Assembly: GCF_024349785.1 (NCBI RefSeq)
Contig: NZ_AP018817.1
Coordinates: 3,255,501 to 3,319,500 of the forward strand
Reading direction: 5' to 3'
Origin: Sphingomonas bisphenolicum
GTDB lineage: Bacteria > Pseudomonadota > Alphaproteobacteria > Sphingomonadales > Sphingomonadaceae
DNA length: 64,000 nucleotides
How positions within the stretch are numbered: the first letter of the stretch is position 1; every line of letters starts with the position of its first letter. The notes beneath the pieces are model-generated. The model was not told the origin of the DNA, did no database searches, and worked only from the letters and a program-made list of their open reading frames with translations. The position numbers and the translations under genes are program-made. Below, one piece after another: positions 9,454 to 16,886 of this stretch.

Positions 9454-9487
9454 GGGATGAAACGCGCCAGCCCATCCGTTTCATCCC
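9454..9487. promoter_or_regulatory. Perfect 11-bp inverted repeat between divergent sigma factor and subtilase genes
   Basis: GGGATGAAACG (9454-9464) and CGTTTCATCCC (9477-9487) are exact reverse complements separated by 12 bp, in the 127-bp gap between the two divergent starts. Each strand therefore presents TGAAAC, similar to the -35 element of several ECF sigma groups, so the element may be a symmetrical divergent promoter or an operator. The functional assignment is inference. Confidence 0.5.
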
Positions 9488-9558
9488 GCAGACAGAAGAC
9501 GGATGGACATTTTTTCGCAATGGTTGATTTTGCAGGCGAGAGGATCGGTGAGACGGAC

Positions 9559-10803
9559 ATGAAGCTGACGCGCCCCTGGCTGATCGCGGGGATGATCCTG
9601 ATCGCGCCCTCTGCGACGCAGGCCCAGTTGCTGCCCGGCGGCGGCGGGCTGGGCACGGTGGGTCAGGTGGTGCCCGACGTGCTCGACCGGATCGGCGGCG
9701 CGGTCGATGCGGCCGATCTCGACCGCCTGCCGCCCGCGCGCCTGGCCGACCGGCTGGCGGCGGCGCGCGCCACGCGCCTCACCGATTTACTGCGCCGCCA
9801 CGGCGATCGCATCGAGCTGGATGACCGGCGCGAACCGGCGCGGCGCGGCGTCATCCTCCTCACCGGCGCGGACGACGCGACGCTCGATGCCTTGCGCGCG
9901 ACGGGCTATGGCGTGGCTGACGAAAGGGTTGAGGGCATCGACCTGCGCGTCGCCCACCTCACCCCGCCCAAGGGCCGCAGCCTAACCAGGGCGCTGCGCG
10001 AGGTGCGCCGGATCGCCCCGCGTGCGCAGGCCAGCGCGGACAATCTCTATTTCCCCAGCGGCGCATCCCTGCCCCTCGCCGCCGCTGCGCTGGCGGGCAG
10101 CGGCCGGGTCGATGGGCGGCTGGCTGGGCTGATCGATGGCGGCGTGGCGCGGCATCCGGCGCTTAACGGGCCGATCGAACAGCGCGGCTTCGCACAGGGC
10201 GCGCCGCGTGCCAGCACCCATGGCACCGCTGTCGCCTCCCTCATCAGTGGCGACGGCGTGGTGCGGGGCGGAGCGCCCGGCGCGGCGCTGCTGGTCGCGG
10301 ACGTTTATGGCGACGATCCGGCAGGCGGCGGCGCCTTCGCCATCGTCCGCGCACTCGGCTGGATGGCGGCGCGCGGCGTGCGCGTGGTCACCGTCAGTCT
10401 GGTCGGCCCGGCCAATCCGCTGCTCGACGGCGCGATCCGGCTGGCGCAGGACAAGGGCGTGACCGTGGTCGCGGCGGTTGGCAATGACGGCCCCGCCGCC
10501 CCGCCGGCCTATCCCGCCTCCTATCCCGGCGTCATCGCCGTGACAGGGATCGACGGGCGCGGCCGGCCCTTGCCCGAAGCGGGCCGCGCGCTGCATATCG
10601 ATTTCGCCGCGCCCGGCGCAGACATGCAGGCAGCAACCACAAGTGGCGGCAAGGGCGCGGTGCGCGGCACCAGCTTCGCCGCGCCGCTGGTCGCGGGCCG
10701 CCTGCTGATGCGTGGCGGCATCGCCGCACTGCGCGCCGAAGCCACCCCGCCGGCCAAGGGGAAGACGCCGGTCATCTGTTGCGATTGCAGAAATAACGAA
10801 TAA
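9559..10803 (+). CDS. Secreted S8 (subtilisin-family) serine protease
   Basis: The 414-residue protein has a signal peptide (about 1-22, ending TQAQ), a Gly-rich start (LLPGGGGLG) and a prodomain-like region to about 185. The complete subtilase catalytic set follows: D193 (LIDGGVARHP), H221 (STHGTAVAS), oxyanion N309 (AVGNDGP) and S372 (GTSFAAPLVAG). I chose the ATG at 9559 because it begins the signal peptide. The tail (TPVICCDCRNNE) is short and contains a C-C-x-C cluster instead of the longer end usual in relatives, so the C-terminus may be eroded. The gene is divergent from the ECF sigma operon, and the Gly-rich secreted protein lies 101 bp downstream. Confidence 0.87.
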   Translation: MKLTRPWLIAGMILIAPSATQAQLLPGGGGLGTVGQVVPDVLDRIGGAVDAADLDRLPPARLADRLAAARATRLTDLLRRHGDRIELDDRREPARRGVILLTGADDATLDALRATGYGVADERVEGIDLRVAHLTPPKGRSLTRALREVRRIAPRAQASADNLYFPSGASLPLAAAALAGSGRVDGRLAGLIDGGVARHPALNGPIEQRGFAQGAPRASTHGTAVASLISGDGVVRGGAPGAALLVADVYGDDPAGGGAFAIVRALGWMAARGVRVVTVSLVGPANPLLDGAIRLAQDKGVTVVAAVGNDGPAAPPAYPASYPGVIAVTGIDGRGRPLPEAGRALHIDFAAPGADMQAATTSGGKGAVRGTSFAAPLVAGRLLMRGGIAALRAEATPPAKGKTPVICCDCRNNE

Positions 10804-10904
10804 TTTTCAAAGGCTTGATATTTTTCTTGGCGGACCGGGATTAAAGCGGCCGCCCCTCCCGTTCTCCCTTCATCGCATTGATACGCCTATGAAGGAGACG
10901 AGTG

Positions 10905-11606
10905 ATGAAAGCCAAGTTCCTGATCGCGACCGCCTGCCTTGCTGCATTAACCGCAGCGCCTGCCTCGGCCCAGTTGCTGGGCGGCGGTGGCGGTGGCGGC
11001 GGCCTGGGTGGGTCGCTGGGCGGCCTGGGCGGCGGCGGCCTTGGCGGATCGCTCGGCGGCACGCTGGGTGGTTCGGGCAGCCTGGATCGCAGCATCGACC
11101 TCGACAATGGTCGGGTCGGCGCGAGCGGATCAAGCCGCGGTCGGGCCGATGGCTCGGCGACCGGTTCGGCGACGCGCAACGGCAAGACCCGCAGCGGCAG
11201 CGCCTCGGGGTCGGCCAGCGGATCGGCCGATGGCGGCCTGGCGGTCGACACATTGGGGACCAGCGACGCGCGCAACGCCGTCGGCACGGTGCGCGACCGC
11301 GCCGGTGACACGGTGGGAACCGCGCGTGATCGGGCGACTGACACCGCCTCCGCCGCGCGGGATCGCGCCAGCGCGACGGCTGCCAATGCCCGCGACCGGG
11401 CAGGCAATGCCGTCAATGCCACCCGCGATCGCGCTTCGGGCGTCGCCAATGGCGCTGGTTCGGCGGCAGGCAGCGCCGCGGGTCAGGCCACGGGCGCACT
11501 CGACAATGCGGCGTCGGTCAATGCCAGCGGCCAGCTTTCGGGTGACGCCACCGGCCAGGGTTCGGCAAGCAGCAGCACCCCTACACAGAATCAGGCGGAC
11601 GATTGA
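10905..11606 (+). CDS. Secreted Gly/Ala-rich protein with LEA-like 11-mer repeats
   Basis: The 233-residue product has a signal peptide (MKAKFLIATACLAALTAAPASA), then a Gly-rich stretch (about 24-58) made of L-G-G-S-L-G-G units. A Ser/Gly/Arg/Asp-rich linker leads to five RDRA-headed repeats starting at residues 130, 141, 152, 163 and 174, exactly 11 residues apart. A Ser/Ala/Gly/Gln tail ends the protein. Such 11-mer periodicity is known from LEA group 3 proteins, which are disordered in solution and form amphipathic helices on drying; that function is only an analogy here. AAGGAG lies 7 bp before the ATG at 10905 (a GTG directly precedes it). The mature start QLLGGGGGGGG echoes the subtilase's QLLPGGGG. 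Confidence 0.75.
   Translation: MKAKFLIATACLAALTAAPASAQLLGGGGGGGGLGGSLGGLGGGGLGGSLGGTLGGSGSLDRSIDLDNGRVGASGSSRGRADGSATGSATRNGKTRSGSASGSASGSADGGLAVDTLGTSDARNAVGTVRDRAGDTVGTARDRATDTASAARDRASATAANARDRAGNAVNATRDRASGVANGAGSAAGSAAGQATGALDNAASVNASGQLSGDATGQGSASSSTPTQNQADD
11292..11456 (+). repeat. Five tandem 33-bp coding repeats (11-residue period)
   Basis: Five consecutive 33-bp units encode RDRAGDTVGTA, RDRATDTASAA, RDRASATAANA, RDRAGNAVNAT and RDRASGVANGA. The period is exact, while the non-RDRA positions vary between small or polar residues, so protein-level selection is more likely than recent DNA duplication. Confidence 0.85.
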
Positions 11607-11674
11607 CCCCGCACGGGGCTGCACGCGGATAGCGGTCAAGTTCCACGCCGCCGCCCGACGCCCCACCGCCTGAC

Positions 11675-11711
11675 GAACGGGCCGGCTGCCTTTGAGACCG
11701 CCGGCCCGTTC
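11675..11711. terminator. Strong GC-rich hairpin between convergent genes
   Basis: A perfect 12-bp inverted repeat (11675-11686 and 11700-11711, GAACGGGCCGGC with its complement; 13-nt loop) lies between the Gly-rich gene and the convergent pentapeptide-repeat gene. It probably terminates transcription from both sides, although neither strand has a long U-tract. Confidence 0.65.
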
Positions 11712-11722
11712 CACTTTGCCGA

Positions 11723-12415
11723 TCAGCGCACGTTCAAGCCCAGTTCGCCCAGCAACTGTCCCGCCTGCTCGCGCGATATCGTCGCGCCGCGAAACAGTCC
11801 GGCGTTGACCAGCCGCAATCCACCAATGTCAGCCCCGCGCAAGTCCGCGCCATCGAACCGGCATCCGTCCAGCGCCGCGTCGCGCAGGCTGCATCCATCG
11901 AACAAGGTGCCGCGAAAATCGCATTTGGCGAGGTCCGCCTGGCTGAAATCGATCGCCTTCAGAACCAGCTTGCGAAAGGAAAAGCCAGTCAGCCGGGCGT
12001 TGACCAGCAACGTCTCGGCAAATTGCACGTCCAGCGCGCTCGCCTCGCTCAGGTCCGCGCCGGTCAGCTTGCATCGTTCGAACTGCGCACCGAACAGCTT
12101 CGCGCGCCGCAGCACGCCATTGTTGAAATCGCAGGCGAGAAATTCCGCTTCGCGCAGGTCCGCGCCCGTCAATTGCACGAACCCGCCCCGGCAGGATTGC
12201 CAGCGCGTCGCGTCCAGCTTCGCCCCGGTAAAGTCGGTGCGGCGGAACTGGCAGCGTTCGAAGATCCAGCGCGATAGGTCCAGCCCAGACAGATCCGCCT
12301 CGTCCAGATCGCAATCGATCAAATGATGGGGCAAACCCTTTTTCGCCAGCGGCGCGATGTCGCCCCGGCCCAGCGCCTGTTCACTTAAGGATCGATCGGC
12401 AAACAGGTCATCCAT
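11723..12415 (-). CDS. Pentapeptide-repeat protein
   Basis: Across nearly all of its 230 residues this protein follows the A(D/N)LxX pentapeptide pattern (for example ADLSGLDLSRWIFERCQFRRTDFTGAKLDATRW and ADLREAEFLACDFNNGVLRRAKLFGAQF), which folds as a right-handed quadrilateral beta-helix. Proteins of this fold include DNA mimics (Qnr, McbG) that protect gyrase from quinolones or microcin B17, but most have no known role. No signal peptide is present, so it is presumably cytoplasmic. The upstream neighbour is ctrA, in the same orientation but separated by ctrA's terminator, so it is probably transcribed on its own. Confidence 0.85.
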   Translation of the reverse strand: MDDLFADRSLSEQALGRGDIAPLAKKGLPHHLIDCDLDEADLSGLDLSRWIFERCQFRRTDFTGAKLDATRWQSCRGGFVQLTGADLREAEFLACDFNNGVLRRAKLFGAQFERCKLTGADLSEASALDVQFAETLLVNARLTGFSFRKLVLKAIDFSQADLAKCDFRGTLFDGCSLRDAALDGCRFDGADLRGADIGGLRLVNAGLFRGATISREQAGQLLGELGLNVR

Positions 12416-12510
12416 GCCCCTGCCTTAACCGCAAGCGGAAGGATGATCCACGCCCCAACGATGAAATGCGATCAAAAAGTGAACATATCTTTTGCCGACA
12501 CCCAAAACGG

Positions 12511-12543
12511 AAAAGGCCGGCGTCCTTTCGGACCCCGGCCTTT
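12511..12543 (-). terminator. Rho-independent terminator of ctrA
   Basis: On the minus strand a hairpin with AAAGGCCGG/CCGGCCTTT arms (12512-12520 and 12535-12543), an inner GTCC/GGAC stem and a GAAA-type loop is followed by TTTTCC. It lies 27 bp after the ctrA stop and is a standard intrinsic terminator. Confidence 0.85.
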
Positions 12544-12569
12544 CCCCCCCCCCATTTACCAGTCCGGGA

Positions 12570-13277
12570 TCAGGCGACCTTGGCCTGCTCCTCCAGAATC
12601 TCGTCCGGGTCGCGCAGCACATAGCCACGGCCCCACACCGTCTCGATATAATTGTCGCCACCGCAGGCCAGCGCCAGCTTCTTGCGCAGCTTGCAGATGA
12701 ACACGTCGATGATCTTGAGTTCCGGCTCGTCCATCCCGCCATAGAGGTGGTTGAGGAACATTTCCTTGGTCAGCGTCGTGCCCTTGCGGAGCGAAAGCAG
12801 CTCCAGCATCGCATATTCCTTGCCGGTCAAATGAACGCGGTTGCCGTCCACTTCCACCGTCTTGGCGTCCAGGTTGACGGCCAGCTTGCCAGTGCGGATG
12901 ACCGACTGGCTATGGCCCTTGGACCGGCGCACCACGGCGTGGATGCGGGCGATCAGCTCTTCGCGATGGAAGGGCTTGGTCACATAATCGTCGGCGCCGA
13001 AACCGAAGGAGCGGACCTTGCTGTCCATCTCCGAAATGCCCGACAGGATCAACACCGGGGTCTGCACCTTGGCCGCCCGCAGCTTTTTCAGCACGTCATA
13101 GCCGTGCATGTCGGGCAGGTTCAGGTCCAGGCAGATGATGTCGTAATCATAGAGCTTGCCCAGATCGAGGCCTTCTTCGCCCAGATCGGTCGTATAGACG
13201 TTGAAGCCTTCGGTCGTGAGCATAAGCTCGATCGCCTTGGCGGTGGTCGGTTCGTCCTCAATCAGCAGCACGCGCAT
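12570..13277 (-). CDS. ctrA: Cell-cycle response regulator CtrA
   Basis: The 235-residue protein is an OmpR-class response regulator whose receiver domain (1-120) reads [20 protein letters not shown] and carries the phospho-acceptor D51 ([11 protein letters not shown]) at the same number as in Caulobacter CtrA. The winged-helix DNA-binding domain (about 125-230) contains [25 protein letters not shown] and [15 protein letters not shown]. CtrA controls cell division, polar development and, in Caulobacter, replication initiation. I chose the ATG at 13277; an upstream in-frame ATG at 13364 would add 29 unrelated residues. The upstream region has TTAA-type boxes and clustered GANTC sites, consistent with autoregulation and CcrM control. 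Confidence 0.96.
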   Translation of the reverse strand: MRVLLIEDEPTTAKAIELMLTTEGFNVYTTDLGEEGLDLGKLYDYDIICLDLNLPDMHGYDVLKKLRAAKVQTPVLILSGISEMDSKVRSFGFGADDYVTKPFHREELIARIHAVVRRSKGHSQSVIRTGKLAVNLDAKTVEVDGNRVHLTGKEYAMLELLSLRKGTTLTKEMFLNHLYGGMDEPELKIIDVFICKLRKKLALACGGDNYIETVWGRGYVLRDPDEILEEQAKVA

Positions 13278-13369
13278 GTGAAGCCCCTTTGCGTCGCAGT
13301 CCCGTTCACCCCACCAGAACGGCTTCTGCTCCAAATCATTAACCAAAAAACTTCTGAAGGACAAAGGTT

Positions 13370-13542
13370 AATTTTTCGCTAACCGGCAGAAATCCGCGAG
13401 TCGCACCAAAACGAATCTGTTTACAAAGGGTTGAAGCAGAAACGGCCGACCCGGAGTCAAGATGGATTCACCTGCGAAACGACGCTCAAACGCGTCCAAA
13501 CGCCCATCATCCTGAACCGAGGACGGAAATTTTTCGCTAACC
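13370..13542. promoter_or_regulatory. Duplicated CtrA-box-like element upstream of ctrA
   Basis: The 15-mer AATTTTTCGCTAACC occurs twice in the same orientation, at 13370-13384 and 13528-13542. With its flanks, the first copy reads TTAA-N7-CTAACC (13368-13384), one base from the CtrA consensus TTAA-N7-TTAA. The copy nearest the LysR gene is followed by TTAA at 13543-13546 and TTAA at 13556-13559. A further ATTAACC/GGTTAAT inverted pair sits at 13338-13344 and 13366-13372. These are plausible autoregulatory CtrA sites. Confidence 0.6.
13398..13469. promoter_or_regulatory. Cluster of four GANTC (CcrM methylation) sites upstream of ctrA
   Basis: GAGTC at 13398, GAATC at 13413, GAGTC at 13454 and GATTC at 13465 all match GANTC and fall within 72 bp. 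In Caulobacter the ctrA P1 promoter fires only when its GANTC site is hemimethylated after fork passage. The cluster suggests the same kind of replication-timed control here. Confidence 0.65.
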
Positions 13543-13555
13543 TTAATGCTGCGGG

Positions 13556-14449
13556 TTAACAGCCATGATGCTTCGTCAGATAGTCCAGCAGCGCTTCGAC
13601 CCGCGCGGGGCGCAGGCGCGACGGCGGCGTCACCAGATGCAAGCCGAACGGCGCAGGGCGCCAGTCGATCAATATCTCCTCCACCTCGCCCTTCGCCAGC
13701 GCATCGCCGATGATGAAGTCGGGCAACCGGGCGATGCCCACCCCGATGCGCAGCGCGGGCAGCATCGCTTCCCCGCTATTGACGGTGATACGGCTGCGCA
13801 CCTGCACCACCACATTCTGCTGTCCCGGCCCGGAAAAGCGCCACACGTCGGGCGCCGCGACGTTGGAATAGCAGAGACAGTCGTGGCTCCCGAGGTCAGA
13901 GGGATGCTGCGGCCGCCCGCGCGCGTCGAGATAGGCGGGCGAGGCGATCACATGCATCGTCACATCCGCCAGCCGCCGCGCGCGCAGCGAGCTGTCTGGC
14001 ATGTCGGCAATGCGGATGGTCGCATCCAGCCCCATCTCTACGATGTCGATCTGCGCGTCCGACAAATGCAGGTCGACGTCGACCAACGGATGCTCCTTGG
14101 TGAATTGCGCAACCAGCGGCGCGACGCGCAGCAGGCCGAAGGTCATCGGCGCGCCCAGCCGCACCACGCCCGACAATTCCGCCGTTTCGTCACGCGCCGC
14201 TTCCTCCGCCGCCTGCCCCTCCGCCAGGATGCGATGGGCATGGTCGGCCAGCCGCTTCCCGCTTTCCGTCAGCGCCAGACGGCGGCTGGTGCGGTTGAAC
14301 AGGCTGGTGTCCAGATGCTCCTCCAGCCGCGTCACCGCCTTGGACACAGTCGCCTTGGACACGCTCAGCGCCTTGGCCGCATCGGTGAAGCTACGATGCT
14401 CGACCACGGCGGCGAACATGGCCCAGGCCTCGAAGTCAGGTAGTCGCAT
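13556..14449 (-). CDS. LysR-family transcriptional regulator
   Basis: The 297-residue protein has an N-terminal winged helix-turn-helix (about 5-65, FAAVVEHRSFTDAAKALSVSKATVSKAVTRLE) and a periplasmic-binding-protein-like effector domain (about 90-290). It resembles the CrgA-like LysR subgroup. It is divergent from the pirin/wrbA pair, so by the usual LysR layout it probably controls those genes and itself from the shared 106-bp spacer. The effector is unknown; an electrophile or quinone would fit the targets. Confidence 0.9.
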   Translation of the reverse strand: MRLPDFEAWAMFAAVVEHRSFTDAAKALSVSKATVSKAVTRLEEHLDTSLFNRTSRRLALTESGKRLADHAHRILAEGQAAEEAARDETAELSGVVRLGAPMTFGLLRVAPLVAQFTKEHPLVDVDLHLSDAQIDIVEMGLDATIRIADMPDSSLRARRLADVTMHVIASPAYLDARGRPQHPSDLGSHDCLCYSNVAAPDVWRFSGPGQQNVVVQVRSRITVNSGEAMLPALRIGVGIARLPDFIIGDALAKGEVEEILIDWRPAPFGLHLVTPPSRLRPARVEALLDYLTKHHGC

Positions 14450-14461
14450 CGGGAAACAATC

Positions 14462-14489
14462 CGTTTCAAAGCTGCCGGTTTAAGAAACG
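14462..14489. promoter_or_regulatory. Candidate LysR operator (inverted CGTTTC/GAAACG)
   Basis: CGTTTC at 14462-14467 and GAAACG at 14484-14489 form a dyad with a 16-bp spacer in the gap between the divergent LysR and pirin genes. The dyad position and the T-N(x)-A character suit a LysR box, but other dyads could exist. Confidence 0.4.
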
Positions 14490-14555
14490 ATCCTGATGGC
14501 TAGATTGTCGGAAAGCAAGCGGAAGCATCCGGCTCCGCAACGAAAGGCATCTTGT

Positions 14556-15275
14556 ATGACCACGACCACCACGAGCCGCATCGAGCGCCGCCCGTTCGCG
14601 TCGCTCGGCCATGCCGACCATGGCTGGCTGAACGCGCGCCACCATTTTTCCTTCGCCGACTATCATGACGAAGAGCGCATGCACTGGGGGGCGATCCGGG
14701 TGTGGAACGATGACGAAATCGGCCCCCGCTCGGGCTTCCCGCCGCATCCGCACAGCGACATGGAAATCATCACCTATGTCCGCACCGGCGCGATCACGCA
14801 CAAGGACAGCCTGGGCAATCAGGGCCGCACCGAGGCCGGCGACGTGCAGGTCATGTCCGCGGGCACCGGCATCCGCCACGCCGAATATAATCTGGAGGAT
14901 GAAACCACCACCCTGTTCCAGATCTGGGTCATTCCCCGCGCCCGCGGCGGCCAGCCCAGTTGGGGGGCCAAGCCTTTCCCCAAGGGCGATCGCTCCGGCA
15001 AGCTCGTCGTCCTCGCCAGCGGCTATGACGATGACAAGGAAGCGCTGCGCATCCGCGCCGACGCCCGCCTGCTCGGCGGCACGGTCAAGGCCGGGACCAG
15101 CGTGACCTATGACAGCGCGGAAGGTCGCCACCTCTATCTGGTTCCCGCGACGGGCCGGATCGAGATTGACGGCCAGCCGTTCGAGGCCCGCGATGGCGCG
15201 GCGATCCTGGGCGGCGATCCGATCACCATCACGGCCGTCGAGGACGCCGAAATCGTCCTGGTGGACAGCATCTGA
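14556..15275 (+). CDS. Pirin-family protein (quercetinase-like)
   Basis: The 239-residue bicupin carries the four pirin metal ligands: H64 and H66 (FPPHPHSDME), H108 and E110 (GTGIRHAEYN). Bacterial pirins such as YhhW oxidise quercetin-type phenolics, and others act as redox-sensing partners of metabolic enzymes. The ATG at 14556 is chosen over the upstream in-frame ATG at 14496, which lies in the LysR promoter spacer. wrbA follows in the same direction after two hairpins, which is consistent with a joint quinone/phenolic stress response driven by the divergent LysR protein. Confidence 0.9.
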   Translation: MTTTTTSRIERRPFASLGHADHGWLNARHHFSFADYHDEERMHWGAIRVWNDDEIGPRSGFPPHPHSDMEIITYVRTGAITHKDSLGNQGRTEAGDVQVMSAGTGIRHAEYNLEDETTTLFQIWVIPRARGGQPSWGAKPFPKGDRSGKLVVLASGYDDDKEALRIRADARLLGGTVKAGTSVTYDSAEGRHLYLVPATGRIEIDGQPFEARDGAAILGGDPITITAVEDAEIVLVDSI

Positions 15276-15282
15276 CCCTATC

Positions 15283-15345
15283 GGCCCGTCCAATCCCCTC
15301 CCCCCCGGACGGGCCGGGCCGCCCGTATTCCCTATGCGGGCGGCC
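15283..15345 (+). terminator. Two tandem hairpins between pirin and wrbA genes
   Basis: Two perfect 9-bp inverted repeats lie back to back: GGCCCGTCC/GGACGGGCC (15283-15291, 15307-15315) and GGCCGCCCG/CGGGCGGCC (15317-15325, 15337-15345). Neither has a clear U-tract. They could attenuate read-through from pirin into wrbA or protect an mRNA end. Confidence 0.6.
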
Positions 15346-15377
15346 AACCTTTCCCCATCCTTTCAAGGAGATGCCTC

Positions 15378-15977
15378 ATGGCTAAGGTACTGGTTCTCTA
15401 TTATTCTTCCTACGGTCATATCGAAACGATGGCGAAGGCCATGGCCGAAGGCGCCATTGCCGCCGGCGCGCAGGTCGATATCAAGCGCGTGCCCGAAACC
15501 GCTCCGCTCGAAGTCGCCCAGAACGCGCATTTCAAGCTGGCCCAGGACGCCCCCGTCGCCACCGTCGCGGAGCTGGCCGATTATGACGCGATCATCGTCG
15601 GCACCGGCACGCGCTTTGGCCGCATGTCGAGCCAGATGGCGGCCTTCCTCGATCAGGCCGGCGGCCTGTGGGCGCGCGGCGCGCTGAACGGCAAGGTCGG
15701 CGGCGCCTTCACCTCGACCGCCAGCCAACATGGCGGACAGGAAGTCACCCTCTTCTCGATCATCACCAACCTGCTGCATTTCGGCATGACCATCGTCGGC
15801 CTCGACTATGGCTTTGCGGGTCAGATGGGCGTGGACAAGGTGCGCGGGGGATCGCCCTATGGCGCGACCACCCTGGCCGATAGCGACGGCAGCCGCCAGC
15901 CCAGCGAAGAGGAACTGGACGGCGCCCGCTACCAGGGTCGCCGCATCGCGGAGACCGCGATCAAGCTGCACGGCTGA
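15378..15977 (+). CDS. wrbA: NAD(P)H:quinone oxidoreductase WrbA
   Basis: The 199-residue flavodoxin-fold protein has the FMN phosphate loop [12 protein letters not shown] near the N-terminus, the WrbA-specific [11 protein letters not shown] segment, and the TASQHGGQE and DYGFAGQ regions that line the FMN site. WrbA reduces quinones by two electrons and so avoids semiquinone radicals. AAGGAG sits 8 bp before the ATG. Length matches the family, and the gene follows pirin in the LysR-divergent unit. Confidence 0.95.
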   Translation: MAKVLVLYYSSYGHIETMAKAMAEGAIAAGAQVDIKRVPETAPLEVAQNAHFKLAQDAPVATVAELADYDAIIVGTGTRFGRMSSQMAAFLDQAGGLWARGALNGKVGGAFTSTASQHGGQEVTLFSIITNLLHFGMTIVGLDYGFAGQMGVDKVRGGSPYGATTLADSDGSRQPSEEELDGARYQGRRIAETAIKLHG

Positions 15978-16097
15978 TCGCCTGCCGCGCCGTCTGTATG
16001 AGGCGGCGCAGCGAGAGCCCTTGGGTCGCATCAAGGCTTGAATCACGCCGTAGGGGCTGGCGCATCGGGACTATGCGCCAGCCCTTTCCTGCCATGC

Positions 16098-16304
16098 CTA
16101 TCCCAATGTCTTGGGCGTCACCCAGACCTCGACGGGGATGATGAACTTGCCCGGCGCGGGTTTGCCGACGACGACGCGGTCGGCCGTGACCAATTCGCCA
16201 TTTTCCAGGTTCAGCGATACCCAAGGCTTGGGCATCCGTTCGAACTTCATTTTCTGGATGGGCTGGCCCGTGGCCGTGTTCATGATTGTGGCAATGACTG
16301 ACAT
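16098..16304 (-). CDS. Small hypothetical protein (68 aa)
   Basis: The ORF encodes a 68-residue soluble protein (MSVIATIMNTATGQPIQK... to VWVTPKTLG) with alternating hydrophobic residues that suggest a beta-rich fold. It sits alone between wrbA and the AhpD-like gene. I favour this strand over the overlapping plus-strand ORF because its composition is protein-like, but no clear ribosome binding site precedes the ATG. Function unknown. Confidence 0.5.
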   Translation of the reverse strand: MSVIATIMNTATGQPIQKMKFERMPKPWVSLNLENGELVTADRVVVGKPAPGKFIIPVEVWVTPKTLG

Positions 16305-16430
16305 AGGGGGCGCCCGCTAGCCGTCGCCCCCGCCCCTGTCCAGCGCTTCGCGACGAAAAAATTCGTTCCCATGTCACATCCCGCGCGCGCCTCTCGTCAT
16401 GTCTGCATCCCCACGCGAAAGGACCGCATC

Positions 16431-16886
16431 ATGACCGACAAGATCAACCCCTATGCCGCCGCGCCGCAACTGATGAAAAGCTGGACCGCACTGTCGACCG
16501 CGATCGGAGAGAGCCTGGAACCCAGCCTGATCGAGCTGGTCAAGATTCGTTCATCACAGATTAACGGTTGCGCCAACTGCATCAACATGCACAGCTTTGA
16601 AGCCCGCGCGAAGGGCGAGACCGAGCAGCGCATCTACCTCCTCTCCGCGTGGCGCGAAGCCCCCTGCTATACCGACCGGGAACGCGCCGCTCTCGCCTGG
16701 ACCGAGGCTCTAACCGAAATCGCCAAGGGTCATAGCCATAGCGCCGCGCGCGAGGCGCTCAACTGGGAATTTACCGAGGAGGAGCAGGTGAAGCTTACCT
16801 TGATGATCAACATCATCAATGGCTGGAACCGCATCGCGGTCGGCTTCGACCTCTGGTACGATATGCCGATGAGGGCGGCGGCCTGA
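16431..16886 (+). CDS. Carboxymuconolactone decarboxylase / AhpD-like protein
   Basis: The 151-residue protein contains the AhpD-type redox motif C47-A-N-C50-I-N-M-H54 within an all-helical CMD fold. Such proteins act as peroxidase partners or alkylhydroperoxidase-like disulfide reductases rather than true decarboxylases. I chose the ATG at 16431; the 20 residues upstream have no family similarity, and GAAAGGA precedes the ATG. The stop overlaps the start of the ECF41 sigma gene by one base. CMD genes are the classic genomic partner and known promoter target of ECF41 sigma factors. Confidence 0.88.
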   Translation: MTDKINPYAAAPQLMKSWTALSTAIGESLEPSLIELVKIRSSQINGCANCINMHSFEARAKGETEQRIYLLSAWREAPCYTDRERAALAWTEALTEIAKGHSHSAAREALNWEFTEEEQVKLTLMINIINGWNRIAVGFDLWYDMPMRAAA

